Below are positions 45,325 through 52,903 of a DNA stretch of 61,528 nt, piece by piece. The notes beneath the pieces are model-generated. The model had not been told where the DNA came from. It ran no database searches and saw only the letters and a list, made by a program, of their open reading frames with translations. How positions within the stretch are numbered: the first letter of the stretch is position 1; each line of letters starts with the position of its first letter. A program made the translations under genes and the position numbers. This DNA is from Variovorax sp. CAN15 (GTDB lineage: Bacteria > Pseudomonadota > Gammaproteobacteria > Burkholderiales > Burkholderiaceae_C), in assembly GCF_030462475.1 (NCBI RefSeq), contig NZ_JASMRZ010000002.1:228756-290283 (forward strand), read 5' to 3'.

Positions 45325-46521
45325 TCACATGAAGTTGCGGGTGTGCAGCTCGGCGAGCCGTTGCGCCTCGTCGTGCCCGAAGCCCAGCCGCGAGAGCCGC
45401 GCCCGGCGCCCGGCCGCCATGTCGCGCTGCAGCTGCCGCACGGCCGCATGGCCGCGCGCGACGGCAGCGGGCGATAGCTCGCCCGCCGCCAGCAGCACGA
45501 GCGAATCGAACACCTCCTCGTTGAGGCCCGCCGTGCCGGCCAGCGTGTCGTAGCGCAGCTCGATGGCGTTGCGCAGCCGCACCTGGTAGTCGGGCTGCAC
45601 CGAGAGCCGGTATTCCAGGTGCGCCATGCCGAAGGCGACGTGGCGCGCCTCGTCGCGCGCGGCGAGCCGCGCGATCTGCCGGGTCACCGGATCGGGCGCG
45701 TGCGCATGCAGGAAGTTGAGCAGGTTCACGAAGCTGCCTTCGCCGAGCACGGCCAGCAGGAAGGTGGCGACGGAGAAATCGGGCGCGTCGAACAGCGTGC
45801 GCAGCGAGGCCTGCCCGCCGGCCGTCGACAGCGCGGGCTGGTGGCCGCGCAGCGTGGCGCGGCGCGTGAAGACTTCGACATGCCGCGCCTCGTCCGCGCA
45901 CTGCAGCGCCAGCAGCTGCAGCACTTCGCGGAAGTGCGGATGGATCTGCCCGAGGTGGCGCGCCGGCACCAGCAGCGCGGCGTTCTCGTTCTCGATGAGG
46001 TAGGTCATCACCTGCACCACGGCGGCTTCCACGACGCCCGGCAGTTCGAAGGGGGCGTCCCAGTCGATGGCGGTGGCCGGGTCCCACTGGGCCGCGGCCG
46101 CCTGCCGGTAGAGCTCGCCGGCCGTCGCGGCCCAGAGCTCGTCGCGGCGATGCAGCGCGAAGAAGAAGGGCGGACTGCCGGCTTCCACCGTGGCGCCGCG
46201 CGCGGCGAGGCCCCAGCCGGAAGCGGCATCCTCGGCGGGCACGTCGCCGGTGTCGCCGGTCGATTGCGCGCCGAGCCAGCGGCCTTCGGCATGAGGGCCG
46301 CGCGTGACCAGCGCTTCTTCCTGTGCCGCATCGAAGCGCAGCGCATGCCCCTGGCTGCGGCACCACGCCTCCAGGTGCATGCGCCAGTCCGGCGAGCGGC
46401 CGCGCACGCGCAGCTCGCCGCCCGCCGGCCGTTCGGCCAGCGCGCGGCGGATGAGCAGCAGGGCGCCCTGGTCGAGGCCCAGCGACTCAATATCGATAGT
46501 CGGTGTTGGTGATGCGGCCAT
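45325..46521 (-). CDS. TusA-like / di-iron ferritin-like fusion protein, unknown function
   Basis: A 398-residue protein. Residues about 8-62 align with the TusA sulfur-carrier fold (pattern PAGGELRV ... WCRSQGHAL), but the catalytic CPxP is replaced by DQGA, so persulfide transfer as in TusA is unlikely. Residues about 165-330 are a four-helix ferritin-like domain with two complete iron half-sites: Glu in YLIENENA with EARH (211-214), and Glu in LGEGSF with DEARHVAFG (291-294). The fold recalls di-iron N-oxygenases and rubrerythrin-like oxidases. Start taken at 46521, which overlaps the PhnD-like gene by 35 bases. It lies in the sel operon between selA and selB. Confidence 0.7.
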   Translation of the reverse strand: MAASPTPTIDIESLGLDQGALLLIRRALAERPAGGELRVRGRSPDWRMHLEAWCRSQGHALRFDAAQEEALVTRGPHAEGRWLGAQSTGDTGDVPAEDAASGWGLAARGATVEAGSPPFFFALHRRDELWAATAGELYRQAAAAQWDPATAIDWDAPFELPGVVEAAVVQVMTYLIENENAALLVPARHLGQIHPHFREVLQLLALQCADEARHVEVFTRRATLRGHQPALSTAGGQASLRTLFDAPDFSVATFLLAVLGEGSFVNLLNFLHAHAPDPVTRQIARLAARDEARHVAFGMAHLEYRLSVQPDYQVRLRNAIELRYDTLAGTAGLNEEVFDSLVLLAAGELSPAAVARGHAAVRQLQRDMAAGRRARLSRLGFGHDEAQRLAELHTRNFM

Positions 46522-47347
46522 CGCCGTCGTAGAAGCCTTCGTCGTCCACCGCGCGTTCGAGCAGCGCATAGCCGCTGGTGCGGCCGGGGCGCCATTCGCG
46601 CAGGCCTTCGAGTTCGAGCAGCGGGCGCACCTGCGGGTCGTCCCAGCGCATCGCCATCAGCAGCGAGACGAAGCGATCGACAAACGCGGCCGGCGCGCCG
46701 GGGCTGGTGGTGAAATTGCAGTGGTCGTAGGCGCCGGTGCGCGCCACCACGCGCGTGCCGCCCGGCGGCAGCGTGCCGTCGAGGCCGAAGGCCAGGTGGT
46801 TGCCGTCGATCAGGCAGCAGGCGTCGATTTCGCCCGCCATCAGTGCCAGCGCCGCGTCGCGCTCGCCGCCGATGTGGTCGCCGTGCTTGCCGCCGAGCAC
46901 GTCGAAGCAGCGAGCCTCGAAGTCGCGCTGCTTCACCAGCCCCCCGCCGCGCAGGTGGTCGAGCGGGATCAGCGTGGCCTGCGGCGAATCGAGCGCGCCG
47001 AAACCGATGGTCTTGCCGCGCAGGTCGGCCAGCGACTGCACAGGGCTGTCGGCGCGCACGACGATGGCCGAGCGCAGGTCGCAGTCGGTGTCGCGCATCG
47101 CCACGGCCTGCACCTTCAGGCCCCGGCTGCGCGCGATGCGCTCGGCGCGCACCCAGGCCAGCGGCGAGTTCCACGCGAGGTGCAGCGTGCCGTCGAACTG
47201 GGCCTCGACCTGGCTTTCGTAGTTCGAATACAGCACGTAGTCGAAGGCCAGGCCGTTCTTGGCGAAGAAGGCCTTGAAGCCTTCCCAGATGGTGACGACC
47301 TTGGGCGCGTAGGCCACGGCGCCCATGATCAGCGTCGGTTCGGGCAT
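46487..47347 (-). CDS. PhnD/SsuA-like binding-fold protein without signal peptide
   Basis: A 286-residue protein of the periplasmic-binding-protein type II fold (MPEPTLIMGAVAYAPKVVTIWEG, HLAWNSPLAWVRAERIA, DLRGKTIGFGALDSPQATLIP, GEIDACCLIDGNHLAF). The sequence starts directly with the first strand and has no signal peptide or lipobox, so it should remain in the cytoplasm. Cytoplasmic members of this fold can be enzymes (MqnA-type) or ligand sensors. It has no adjacent permease or ATPase. Fifteen bases separate it from the acyl-CoA-dehydrogenase-like gene upstream. Confidence 0.75.
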   Translation of the reverse strand: MPEPTLIMGAVAYAPKVVTIWEGFKAFFAKNGLAFDYVLYSNYESQVEAQFDGTLHLAWNSPLAWVRAERIARSRGLKVQAVAMRDTDCDLRSAIVVRADSPVQSLADLRGKTIGFGALDSPQATLIPLDHLRGGGLVKQRDFEARCFDVLGGKHGDHIGGERDAALALMAGEIDACCLIDGNHLAFGLDGTLPPGGTRVVARTGAYDHCNFTTSPGAPAAFVDRFVSLLMAMRWDDPQVRPLLELEGLREWRPGRTSGYALLERAVDDEGFYDGDGRITNTDYRY

Positions 47348-47362
47348 GGAGTCGATCCTTCC

Positions 47363-48478
47363 TCAGAACAGCGGCAGGCCGGTGATGGCCTTGCCGATGA
47401 AGTCGTAGAGCACGTCGGATGTGGGCGCCATCACGCTCGATGCGCGCGCATCGCGGAACAGCCGCTCGATGCCCGCCTCCTTGCGGAAGGCTGCGCCGCC
47501 GCACACGCGCATCGCGATGTCGGTGACTTCGAGCGCGGACTCGGCGGCGGCCGCCTTCACTTCGAGCACGCGCAGCATGGTGTCGGCCCGGCCCGCGCCG
47601 ATGGCGGCGACGGTGTCGTCAAGCAGCGCCTGCGCCATGTCGGTCTTGATGCGCGCCTTCGCCAGATAGGCGCGGATGGTGGGCAGATCGGCCAGCGACG
47701 AATCGAGGTGCACGTGCCGCGTCTGGCTCACGTGGCCGATGGCAGCTTGCAGCGCGCCTTCCATCAGCCCGGTCGAGCAGGCGGCGCTGAGCACCGAGAA
47801 CCATGGCAGCACCACGCCCATCATGGTGTCGAAGCCCTTGCCGTCCTCGCCGAGCCGCGCGCTTGCGGGAATGCGCACGTTGCTAGCGGTGATCGGCGTG
47901 GATGCATTGCCGCGCAGGCCCAGCCCGTCGAAGCGGCCGGGCTGGCCCAGGCCGTCGGACTTGGCGTCGACCAGCCACAGCGTGCTGGCGCCTTCGGCCG
48001 CGAGCGGCTTGCTCGACCACACGTAGCTGTCGGCCTCGAAGGCGGACGTGACCCAGCTCTTGCGCGCATCGAGCACCACGTTGCCGCCGTCCGCGCGCGC
48101 GGTGCCGGTGGGCGCCCAGAAGTGGCTGCGCGAATCGGCCTCGGAAAAGGCCAGCGTGCTCAGGTGCGTGCCCTTGGCGATCGCGCGGCGCGTGTCTTCG
48201 GGGCCGAACTGTTCGAGCACTGCCGTGGCGCAGTAGTGCATGCACACGATCATCGCGGTGGAGGGGCAGGTCTGCGCGATGCGCGAGACCACCTGCGCGG
48301 CCTCCTTCAGGCCCAGGCCCTGGCCGCCGACCGACGCGGCCGATACCAGCCCGAGCAGGCCGGCTTCGCCCAGCGCCGAGATCGTCTCTCGTGGAAAGCG
48401 TCCCTCGGCGTCGGTGCGCTGGGCCAGGGGCTTCAGCGTTTGCGTTTCGATACCGGCGAGCACTTCGAGGGGGTTCAT
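47363..48478 (-). CDS. Acyl-CoA-dehydrogenase-fold flavoprotein lacking the usual catalytic Glu
   Basis: A 371-residue protein of the acyl-CoA dehydrogenase superfamily: N-terminal helical domain (FPRETISALGEAGLLGLVSAASVGGQGLG), beta domain with LSTLAFSEADSRSHFW and DARKSWVTSAFEADSYVW, and C-terminal helical domain with MRVCGGAAFRKEAGIERLFRDARASSVMAPTSD. Where MCAD-type enzymes have the catalytic Glu in an EGT motif, this reads APTSD, as in members that act as flavin monooxygenases (DszC/SfnB-like) or in uncharacterised groups. It starts 34 bases after selA. Substrate unknown. Confidence 0.78.
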   Translation of the reverse strand: MNPLEVLAGIETQTLKPLAQRTDAEGRFPRETISALGEAGLLGLVSAASVGGQGLGLKEAAQVVSRIAQTCPSTAMIVCMHYCATAVLEQFGPEDTRRAIAKGTHLSTLAFSEADSRSHFWAPTGTARADGGNVVLDARKSWVTSAFEADSYVWSSKPLAAEGASTLWLVDAKSDGLGQPGRFDGLGLRGNASTPITASNVRIPASARLGEDGKGFDTMMGVVLPWFSVLSAACSTGLMEGALQAAIGHVSQTRHVHLDSSLADLPTIRAYLAKARIKTDMAQALLDDTVAAIGAGRADTMLRVLEVKAAAAESALEVTDIAMRVCGGAAFRKEAGIERLFRDARASSVMAPTSDVLYDFIGKAITGLPLF

Positions 48479-48512
48479 CGCTTTCTCCAGAGAGGCGGTT
48501 GAGGGAATCGAT

Positions 48513-49961
48513 CTACAGGAGGCGCTCGCGCAGGGTGGCGAGCTGGCCCGTGAATGAAGCGCTGTCTTCCAGGCAGCGCAGGTCGAGCAGCAGGCGGTCT
48601 TCGGCGATGCGCCCGATCACCGGCAGCGGCAGGCCGCGCAGCGCGGTGGCGAGGGTATCGAGCGCGGTGCCGACGCCCTTCTTCGAGGTGCCGGCCGGCG
48701 CGATCGCAAGGCCCGCAGAAGGCAGCCGCTCGACCGGCAGCGAGCCGGAGCCGATCTGCCCGAGCAGCGGCACCACCTCGACCGTGAAGCGCGGCGCCAC
48801 GGCGGCCCGCACCGGCTCGCGCAGCGCCTCGGCCATCTCGCGGATCGCATCTGCGGGCCGCGTGAGCAGGCGCAGCGTAGGCAGGTCCTGAGCGAGGCGC
48901 TCGGGCCGCAGGTAGAGCGAGAGCGTGGCTTCGAGCGCGGCCAGCGGCAGCTTGCTCATGCGCAGCGCGCGCTTCATCGGGAACTTGCGGATGCGGCCCA
49001 CGGCCTCCTTGCTGCCGACGATGAGGCCGGCCTGCGGGCCGCCCAGCAGCTTGTCGCCCGAGAAGGTGACCACGTCGCAGCCGGCCGCGAGCATCTCCTG
49101 CGGCAGCGGCTCGCGCGGCAGGCCGTAGCGCGCGAGGTCGACCAGCGAGCCGCTGCCGAGGTCGGTGGCCAGCGGCACGCCGCGCGCATGGGCGATGCCG
49201 GCGAGCGTGGCCTCGTCGACGGCCGAGGTGAAGCCCTGCACCGCGTAGTTGCTGGTGTGAACCTTCATCACCAGCGCAGTGCGCTCGTTGATGGCGCGCT
49301 CGTAGTCCTGCGGATGCGTGCGGTTGGTGGTGCCGACCTCGACCATGCGCGCGCCCGCGCTGGCCATCACGTCGGGCATGCGGAAGGCGCCGCCGATCTC
49401 CACCAGTTCGCCGCGCGAGACGATCACCTCGCGCTCGCGCGCCAGCGCCGCGATGGTCAGCAGCACGGCGGCTGCGTTGTTGTTGACCACCGTGGCGGCC
49501 TCGGCGCCGGTGATGCCGCACAGCAGTTCTTCGACCAGCGAGTCGCGGTCGCCGCGGCTGCCGGTGGCGAGGTCGTATTCGAGGTTGTTGGGCGATGTCA
49601 TCACCGCCAGCAGCCGCCGCAGCGCCGCGTCGGCCAGCAGTGCGCGGCCCAGGTTGGTGTGGATGACGGTGCCTGTGAGGTTCAGCACCGCCTTCATGCG
49701 CGGCGCGAGGCGCGACTGGATGCGCGCAGCGAGTGCGCCGCCCAGTGCGTCGGGCTGCACCTCGGCAGCGGCGAGCTTGCCCGCCAGGGCTTTTGCGCGC
49801 AGACCGTCGAGCAGCGCGCGCGCCTCTTTCACCACCAGCGTATGGCCATGCTCGGCCAGCAGCGCGCCCGGCACGGCGAGGCGCAGCAGTTGATCGACAG
49901 AAGGCAGATCCTGGGGCCTTGCCGTCGAGCCGTGGACCACGGACTCTTCGGGCATCGCCAT
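48513..49961 (-). CDS. selA: L-seryl-tRNA(Sec) selenium transferase SelA
   Basis: PLP enzyme that turns Ser-tRNA(Sec) into Sec-tRNA(Sec) with selenophosphate; it forms a decamer in bacteria. The 482-residue protein has NLTGTVIHTNLGRALL, VNNNAAAVLL, VEVGTTNRTHPQDY, DLGSGSLVDL and the PLP lysine in TFSGDKLLGGPQAG. The N-terminal tRNA-binding domain (DLPSVDQLLRLAVPGALLAEHG) is intact. Its ATG overlaps the fdhE stop by one base. Confidence 0.96.
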   Translation of the reverse strand: MAMPEESVVHGSTARPQDLPSVDQLLRLAVPGALLAEHGHTLVVKEARALLDGLRAKALAGKLAAAEVQPDALGGALAARIQSRLAPRMKAVLNLTGTVIHTNLGRALLADAALRRLLAVMTSPNNLEYDLATGSRGDRDSLVEELLCGITGAEAATVVNNNAAAVLLTIAALAREREVIVSRGELVEIGGAFRMPDVMASAGARMVEVGTTNRTHPQDYERAINERTALVMKVHTSNYAVQGFTSAVDEATLAGIAHARGVPLATDLGSGSLVDLARYGLPREPLPQEMLAAGCDVVTFSGDKLLGGPQAGLIVGSKEAVGRIRKFPMKRALRMSKLPLAALEATLSLYLRPERLAQDLPTLRLLTRPADAIREMAEALREPVRAAVAPRFTVEVVPLLGQIGSGSLPVERLPSAGLAIAPAGTSKKGVGTALDTLATALRGLPLPVIGRIAEDRLLLDLRCLEDSASFTGQLATLRERLL

Positions 49962-50977
49962 CAGCCGCCTCCGCCGTCGTCAGGGATTTCAGGTTCGCCG
50001 AACAGCAGCATCAGGTTGTGGCCGCTGCGCTGGTGGCCGGCTTCGGAGACGAGCAGGTCGAGCGTCACGCTCGCCAGGTCGTCGGCGACGGGTTCGACCT
50101 CGGGGTCTTTCTCCATCGCGATCTGCTTGAGATAGTGGCCGCAGCTGTCGCAGCACTCGGCCTTCACCGCGCCTTCGCGCGCGCCGGTGGCGGGCAGCTC
50201 GACGCCGGGCTGCGGCGCCAGCGACTCGAAGTGGATGCCCTTGGTGCTTTCGCAGTGCGAGCACTTGATGCGCACGTAATGCCACTCGGTGCCGCACAGC
50301 GAGCAGTGCAGGTAGCGGAAGCCCGCCTCGTCGGCGCCGATGCGCGTGATGCTCACCGTGGGTGCGCTGCCGCAGCAGGGGCATTCGTTGCCGGGGTCGG
50401 TGCGGCCGTAGATGTTCTCGCCCGCGCTCTCGGCCACCTGCAGCACCAGCTGCGTCCAGTAGGCCTGCAGCCCGGCGGCGATCAGCGGCGCGGAGGCGAG
50501 GTCGAGCCCGAACATGATGCGGCGCGAGAGCCGGTCGGCCTGCGCGTCGATCCATGCATCGTCGGCGGCCGCCACGCGGTCCAGCGTGTCGCGTGCGGGG
50601 CCTTCGGGCAGCCGTGCGCGGAAGAGAGCGAGCAGCCGCCGCAGCTCCTTCAGCCACACGGGGTCGCGTGTCCAGCCGAAAGCCGGCATCGGCGGCTTGA
50701 GCACCTTCGCGGCGGCTTCGAGCGCTTCGGTCTCGGGCAGCTCGACCGGCGCGTAGTCCTGCAGCACCTGGTGCTGCGCCTGCGCGAGGTCGGCGATGAA
50801 GATCAGGTACTCGCGCATCGGATGCGATGCGGCGAGCTGGCGCAGCCTGAGCTGGCGGTCGGAGAAGGCGAGGGAGCGCACCGGCAGGCGCAGGAACGGC
50901 ATCTGCCGTCCGGCCTGCATCGCGATCTGCTCCGGTTCGAGGACGCGGGTGGTCCGGATCGGCGGTGAACTGTTCAT
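49961..50977 (-). CDS. fdhE: Formate dehydrogenase accessory protein FdhE
   Basis: Cytoplasmic rubredoxin-like protein needed for maturation of the exported formate dehydrogenase. The 338-residue protein starts MNSSPPIRTTRVLEPEQIAM and carries four CxxC pairs: CPCCGS, CSLCGT, CSHCES and CDSCGH. This start is preferred over a longer frame that runs into a repeat element. It is coupled to selA, tying FDH maturation to Sec synthesis. Confidence 0.94.
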   Translation of the reverse strand: MNSSPPIRTTRVLEPEQIAMQAGRQMPFLRLPVRSLAFSDRQLRLRQLAASHPMREYLIFIADLAQAQHQVLQDYAPVELPETEALEAAAKVLKPPMPAFGWTRDPVWLKELRRLLALFRARLPEGPARDTLDRVAAADDAWIDAQADRLSRRIMFGLDLASAPLIAAGLQAYWTQLVLQVAESAGENIYGRTDPGNECPCCGSAPTVSITRIGADEAGFRYLHCSLCGTEWHYVRIKCSHCESTKGIHFESLAPQPGVELPATGAREGAVKAECCDSCGHYLKQIAMEKDPEVEPVADDLASVTLDLLVSEAGHQRSGHNLMLLFGEPEIPDDGGGG

Positions 50978-51010
50978 CGCGCCCACTCTACAGCGATCTG
51001 GCGATTTGTC

Positions 51011-51130
51011 TTGCCCCTTCCCCTTCCGGGGGAAGGCTGGGATGGCGGCAGCGCCCAACAAGCGGCTCTTGGTGGTCGAGGCCGTCGTGCCCCCACCCCG
51101 GCCCTCCCCCGGGAGGGGAGGGGGAAATGC
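51011..51130. repeat. Intergenic repeat, copy 1 (fdoI-fdhE gap)
   Basis: The pattern is CCTTCCGGGGGAAGG, then GGGATGG, a variable core, TGGTCGAGGCC, TGCCCCCACCCCGGCCCTCC and a final dyad CCCCCGGGAGGGG. A second copy with the same order lies at 52764-52880. The outer arms could pair to form a long hairpin between the two genes. Confidence 0.65.
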
Positions 51131-51139
51131 GGGGAAGCG

Positions 51140-51763
51140 CTATTCACCGCGCGTCATCTTGCGGTGCCACAACGGATGGTTGAGCTTGGCCCAGCCTTCG
51201 GTGACCGTGCCGCGCGTCATCGCGCGCAGCGTGCCCTTGACCCAGATGGCGGCGTAGATGTGTGTGATCACCGACAGGATCAGCACCACGGCCGAGACCG
51301 CGTGAACCACCACCGCGATGCGCCGCACGAGGATCGGGAAGAAGCCGACGAACCACGGGCTCCAGAACATGAAGCCCGTCACCAGCAACAGCAGCAGGCT
51401 GATGCCGAAGGCCCAGAACACCAGTTTCTGGCCGGCGTTGTACTTGCCCACGGGCGGCATGCTCGACTTGTCGCCCTTGAGCATCTTCGGCGCGTTGGCG
51501 AGCCATTCGCGGTCGCCCTTGTCGAGGATGTTCTCGCGCCACATCGTGAAGAACAGGAACACGAAGCCCAGCACCATCAGCAGCCCCATGAAGGGATGCA
51601 GGATGCGCGTCCATGGCCCGCCGCCGAAGAGCGCGCTCAGGAAGAACAGGCTCGGATGGAAGAAGGCCAGGCCCGAGAGCGCGGCGGCGAAGAACATGAT
51701 CGCGACGAACCAGTGGTTCATGCGCGTGGCGTCGCGGTAGCGGCGAAGGTAGTAGCGTGTCAT
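51140..51763 (-). CDS. fdoI: Formate dehydrogenase cytochrome b556 subunit (gamma)
   Basis: Membrane di-haem subunit that passes electrons from the FDH iron-sulfur subunit to quinone. The 207-residue protein has four helices and candidate haem-ligating histidines (RMNHWFVAIMFF, ILHPFMGLLMV, VVHAVSAVVLILSVITHIYAAIW). Similar in length to E. coli FdnI/FdoI. Starts 13 bases after fdoH. Confidence 0.94.
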   Translation of the reverse strand: MTRYYLRRYRDATRMNHWFVAIMFFAAALSGLAFFHPSLFFLSALFGGGPWTRILHPFMGLLMVLGFVFLFFTMWRENILDKGDREWLANAPKMLKGDKSSMPPVGKYNAGQKLVFWAFGISLLLLLVTGFMFWSPWFVGFFPILVRRIAVVVHAVSAVVLILSVITHIYAAIWVKGTLRAMTRGTVTEGWAKLNHPLWHRKMTRGE

Positions 51764-51776
51764 CGCGTTCTTCTCC

Positions 51777-52739
51777 TCATGCGCGGGGTGCGGTGGACGG
51801 TGGCGAGGAGGCCGGCGGCTCCTCGATCACCACCACGTCGTCGGGCTTGCCGTCGCGTTCGGCATCCGGATGCTCGTCCTTCGGCTCGATGGGGCCGGTC
51901 TTCATGTAGTGGAAGAAGCTGCCCACCACGGCGCCGATCATGGCGACCATCGCGAGCGGCTTGGCGACGCCCTTCCACAGCGACACCAGCGGGCTGATCT
52001 GCGGGTCTTTCGGCAGGTCGGCGTACAGGCCCGGCCGGTCGGCGTGCTGCAGCACGTACATCACGTGCGTGCCGCCCACGCCCGCCGGGTCGTACACGCC
52101 GGCGTTCGAGAAACCGCGCTCCTTCAGGTCGACGATGCGTTCCGAGGCGTACTCGTGCATGTCCTCCTTGGTGCCGAAGTGCAGCGCGCCGGTGGGGCAG
52201 GCCTTCACGCAGGCGGGCTCCAGGCCCACGCCAACGCGGTCGGAGCACAGCGAGCACTTGTAGGCCTTGTTGTCGGCCTTGCTGATGCGCGGCACGTCGA
52301 ACGGGCAGCCGGTGACGCAGTTGCCGCAGCCCACGCAATGCTCGCTGATGAAGTCGACGATGCCGTTGGCGTACTTGACGATCGCACCCGGAGCCGGGCA
52401 CGACTTCAGGCAGCCGGGGTCCTCGCAGTGCATGCAGCCGTCCTTGCGGATCAGCCATTCGAGCTTGCCGGCCTCGGGCTCCACCTCGGAGAACTTCATC
52501 ACCGTCCAGGAGGAGGGCGTGAGGTCGACCGGGTTGTCGTAGGTGCCGTGCGTGGTGCCGATCTCGTCGCGCAGGTCGTTCCACTGCATGCACGCGACCT
52601 GGCAGGCCTTGCAGCCGATGCAGGTCGACACGTCGATCAGCTTGGCGACCGGCTGTATCTGCGGGCGATGGCGGATCTCGGGCGACGGCGTGGTGGTGGC
52701 CGAGCGGGCGGCGATGTCGAGGGTCTGGAGGGAGGACAT
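51777..52739 (-). CDS. fdoH: Formate dehydrogenase iron-sulfur subunit (beta)
   Basis: Electron-transfer subunit of 320 residues carrying four [4Fe-4S] clusters: [35 protein letters not shown] and [21 protein letters not shown] single C-terminal membrane helix ([19 protein letters not shown]) anchors it, with an acidic Pro-rich tail. Start [13 protein letters not shown] at 52739; the longer open frame runs into the repeat element. Typical of FdnH/FdoH. Confidence 0.95.
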   Translation of the reverse strand: MSSLQTLDIAARSATTTPSPEIRHRPQIQPVAKLIDVSTCIGCKACQVACMQWNDLRDEIGTTHGTYDNPVDLTPSSWTVMKFSEVEPEAGKLEWLIRKDGCMHCEDPGCLKSCPAPGAIVKYANGIVDFISEHCVGCGNCVTGCPFDVPRISKADNKAYKCSLCSDRVGVGLEPACVKACPTGALHFGTKEDMHEYASERIVDLKERGFSNAGVYDPAGVGGTHVMYVLQHADRPGLYADLPKDPQISPLVSLWKGVAKPLAMVAMIGAVVGSFFHYMKTGPIEPKDEHPDAERDGKPDDVVVIEEPPASSPPSTAPRA

Positions 52740-52763
52740 CTCAGCGGCTCCGGTATGCGGTCT

Positions 52764-52880
52764 TGCTCCTTCCCCCGCTGGGGGAAGGTTGGGATGGGGG
52801 CAGGCCTTCGATAAGGCGCTGCGTGGTTGTGGAGGCCGCCGTGCCCCCACCCCGGCCCTCCCCCAGCGGGGGAGGGAGGA
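52764..52880. repeat. Intergenic repeat, copy 2 (fdoG-fdoH gap)
   Basis: CCTTCCCCCGCTGGGGGAAGG, GGGATGGGGGCAGG, then TGGTTGTGGAGGCCGCCGTGC and CCCCACCCCGGCCCTCCCCC-AGCGGGGGA. Same layout as the copy at 51011, and again inside the formate dehydrogenase operon. Confidence 0.65.
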
Positions 52881-52903
52881 ATGCATCGAGCGATTGCTTC
52901 ATC

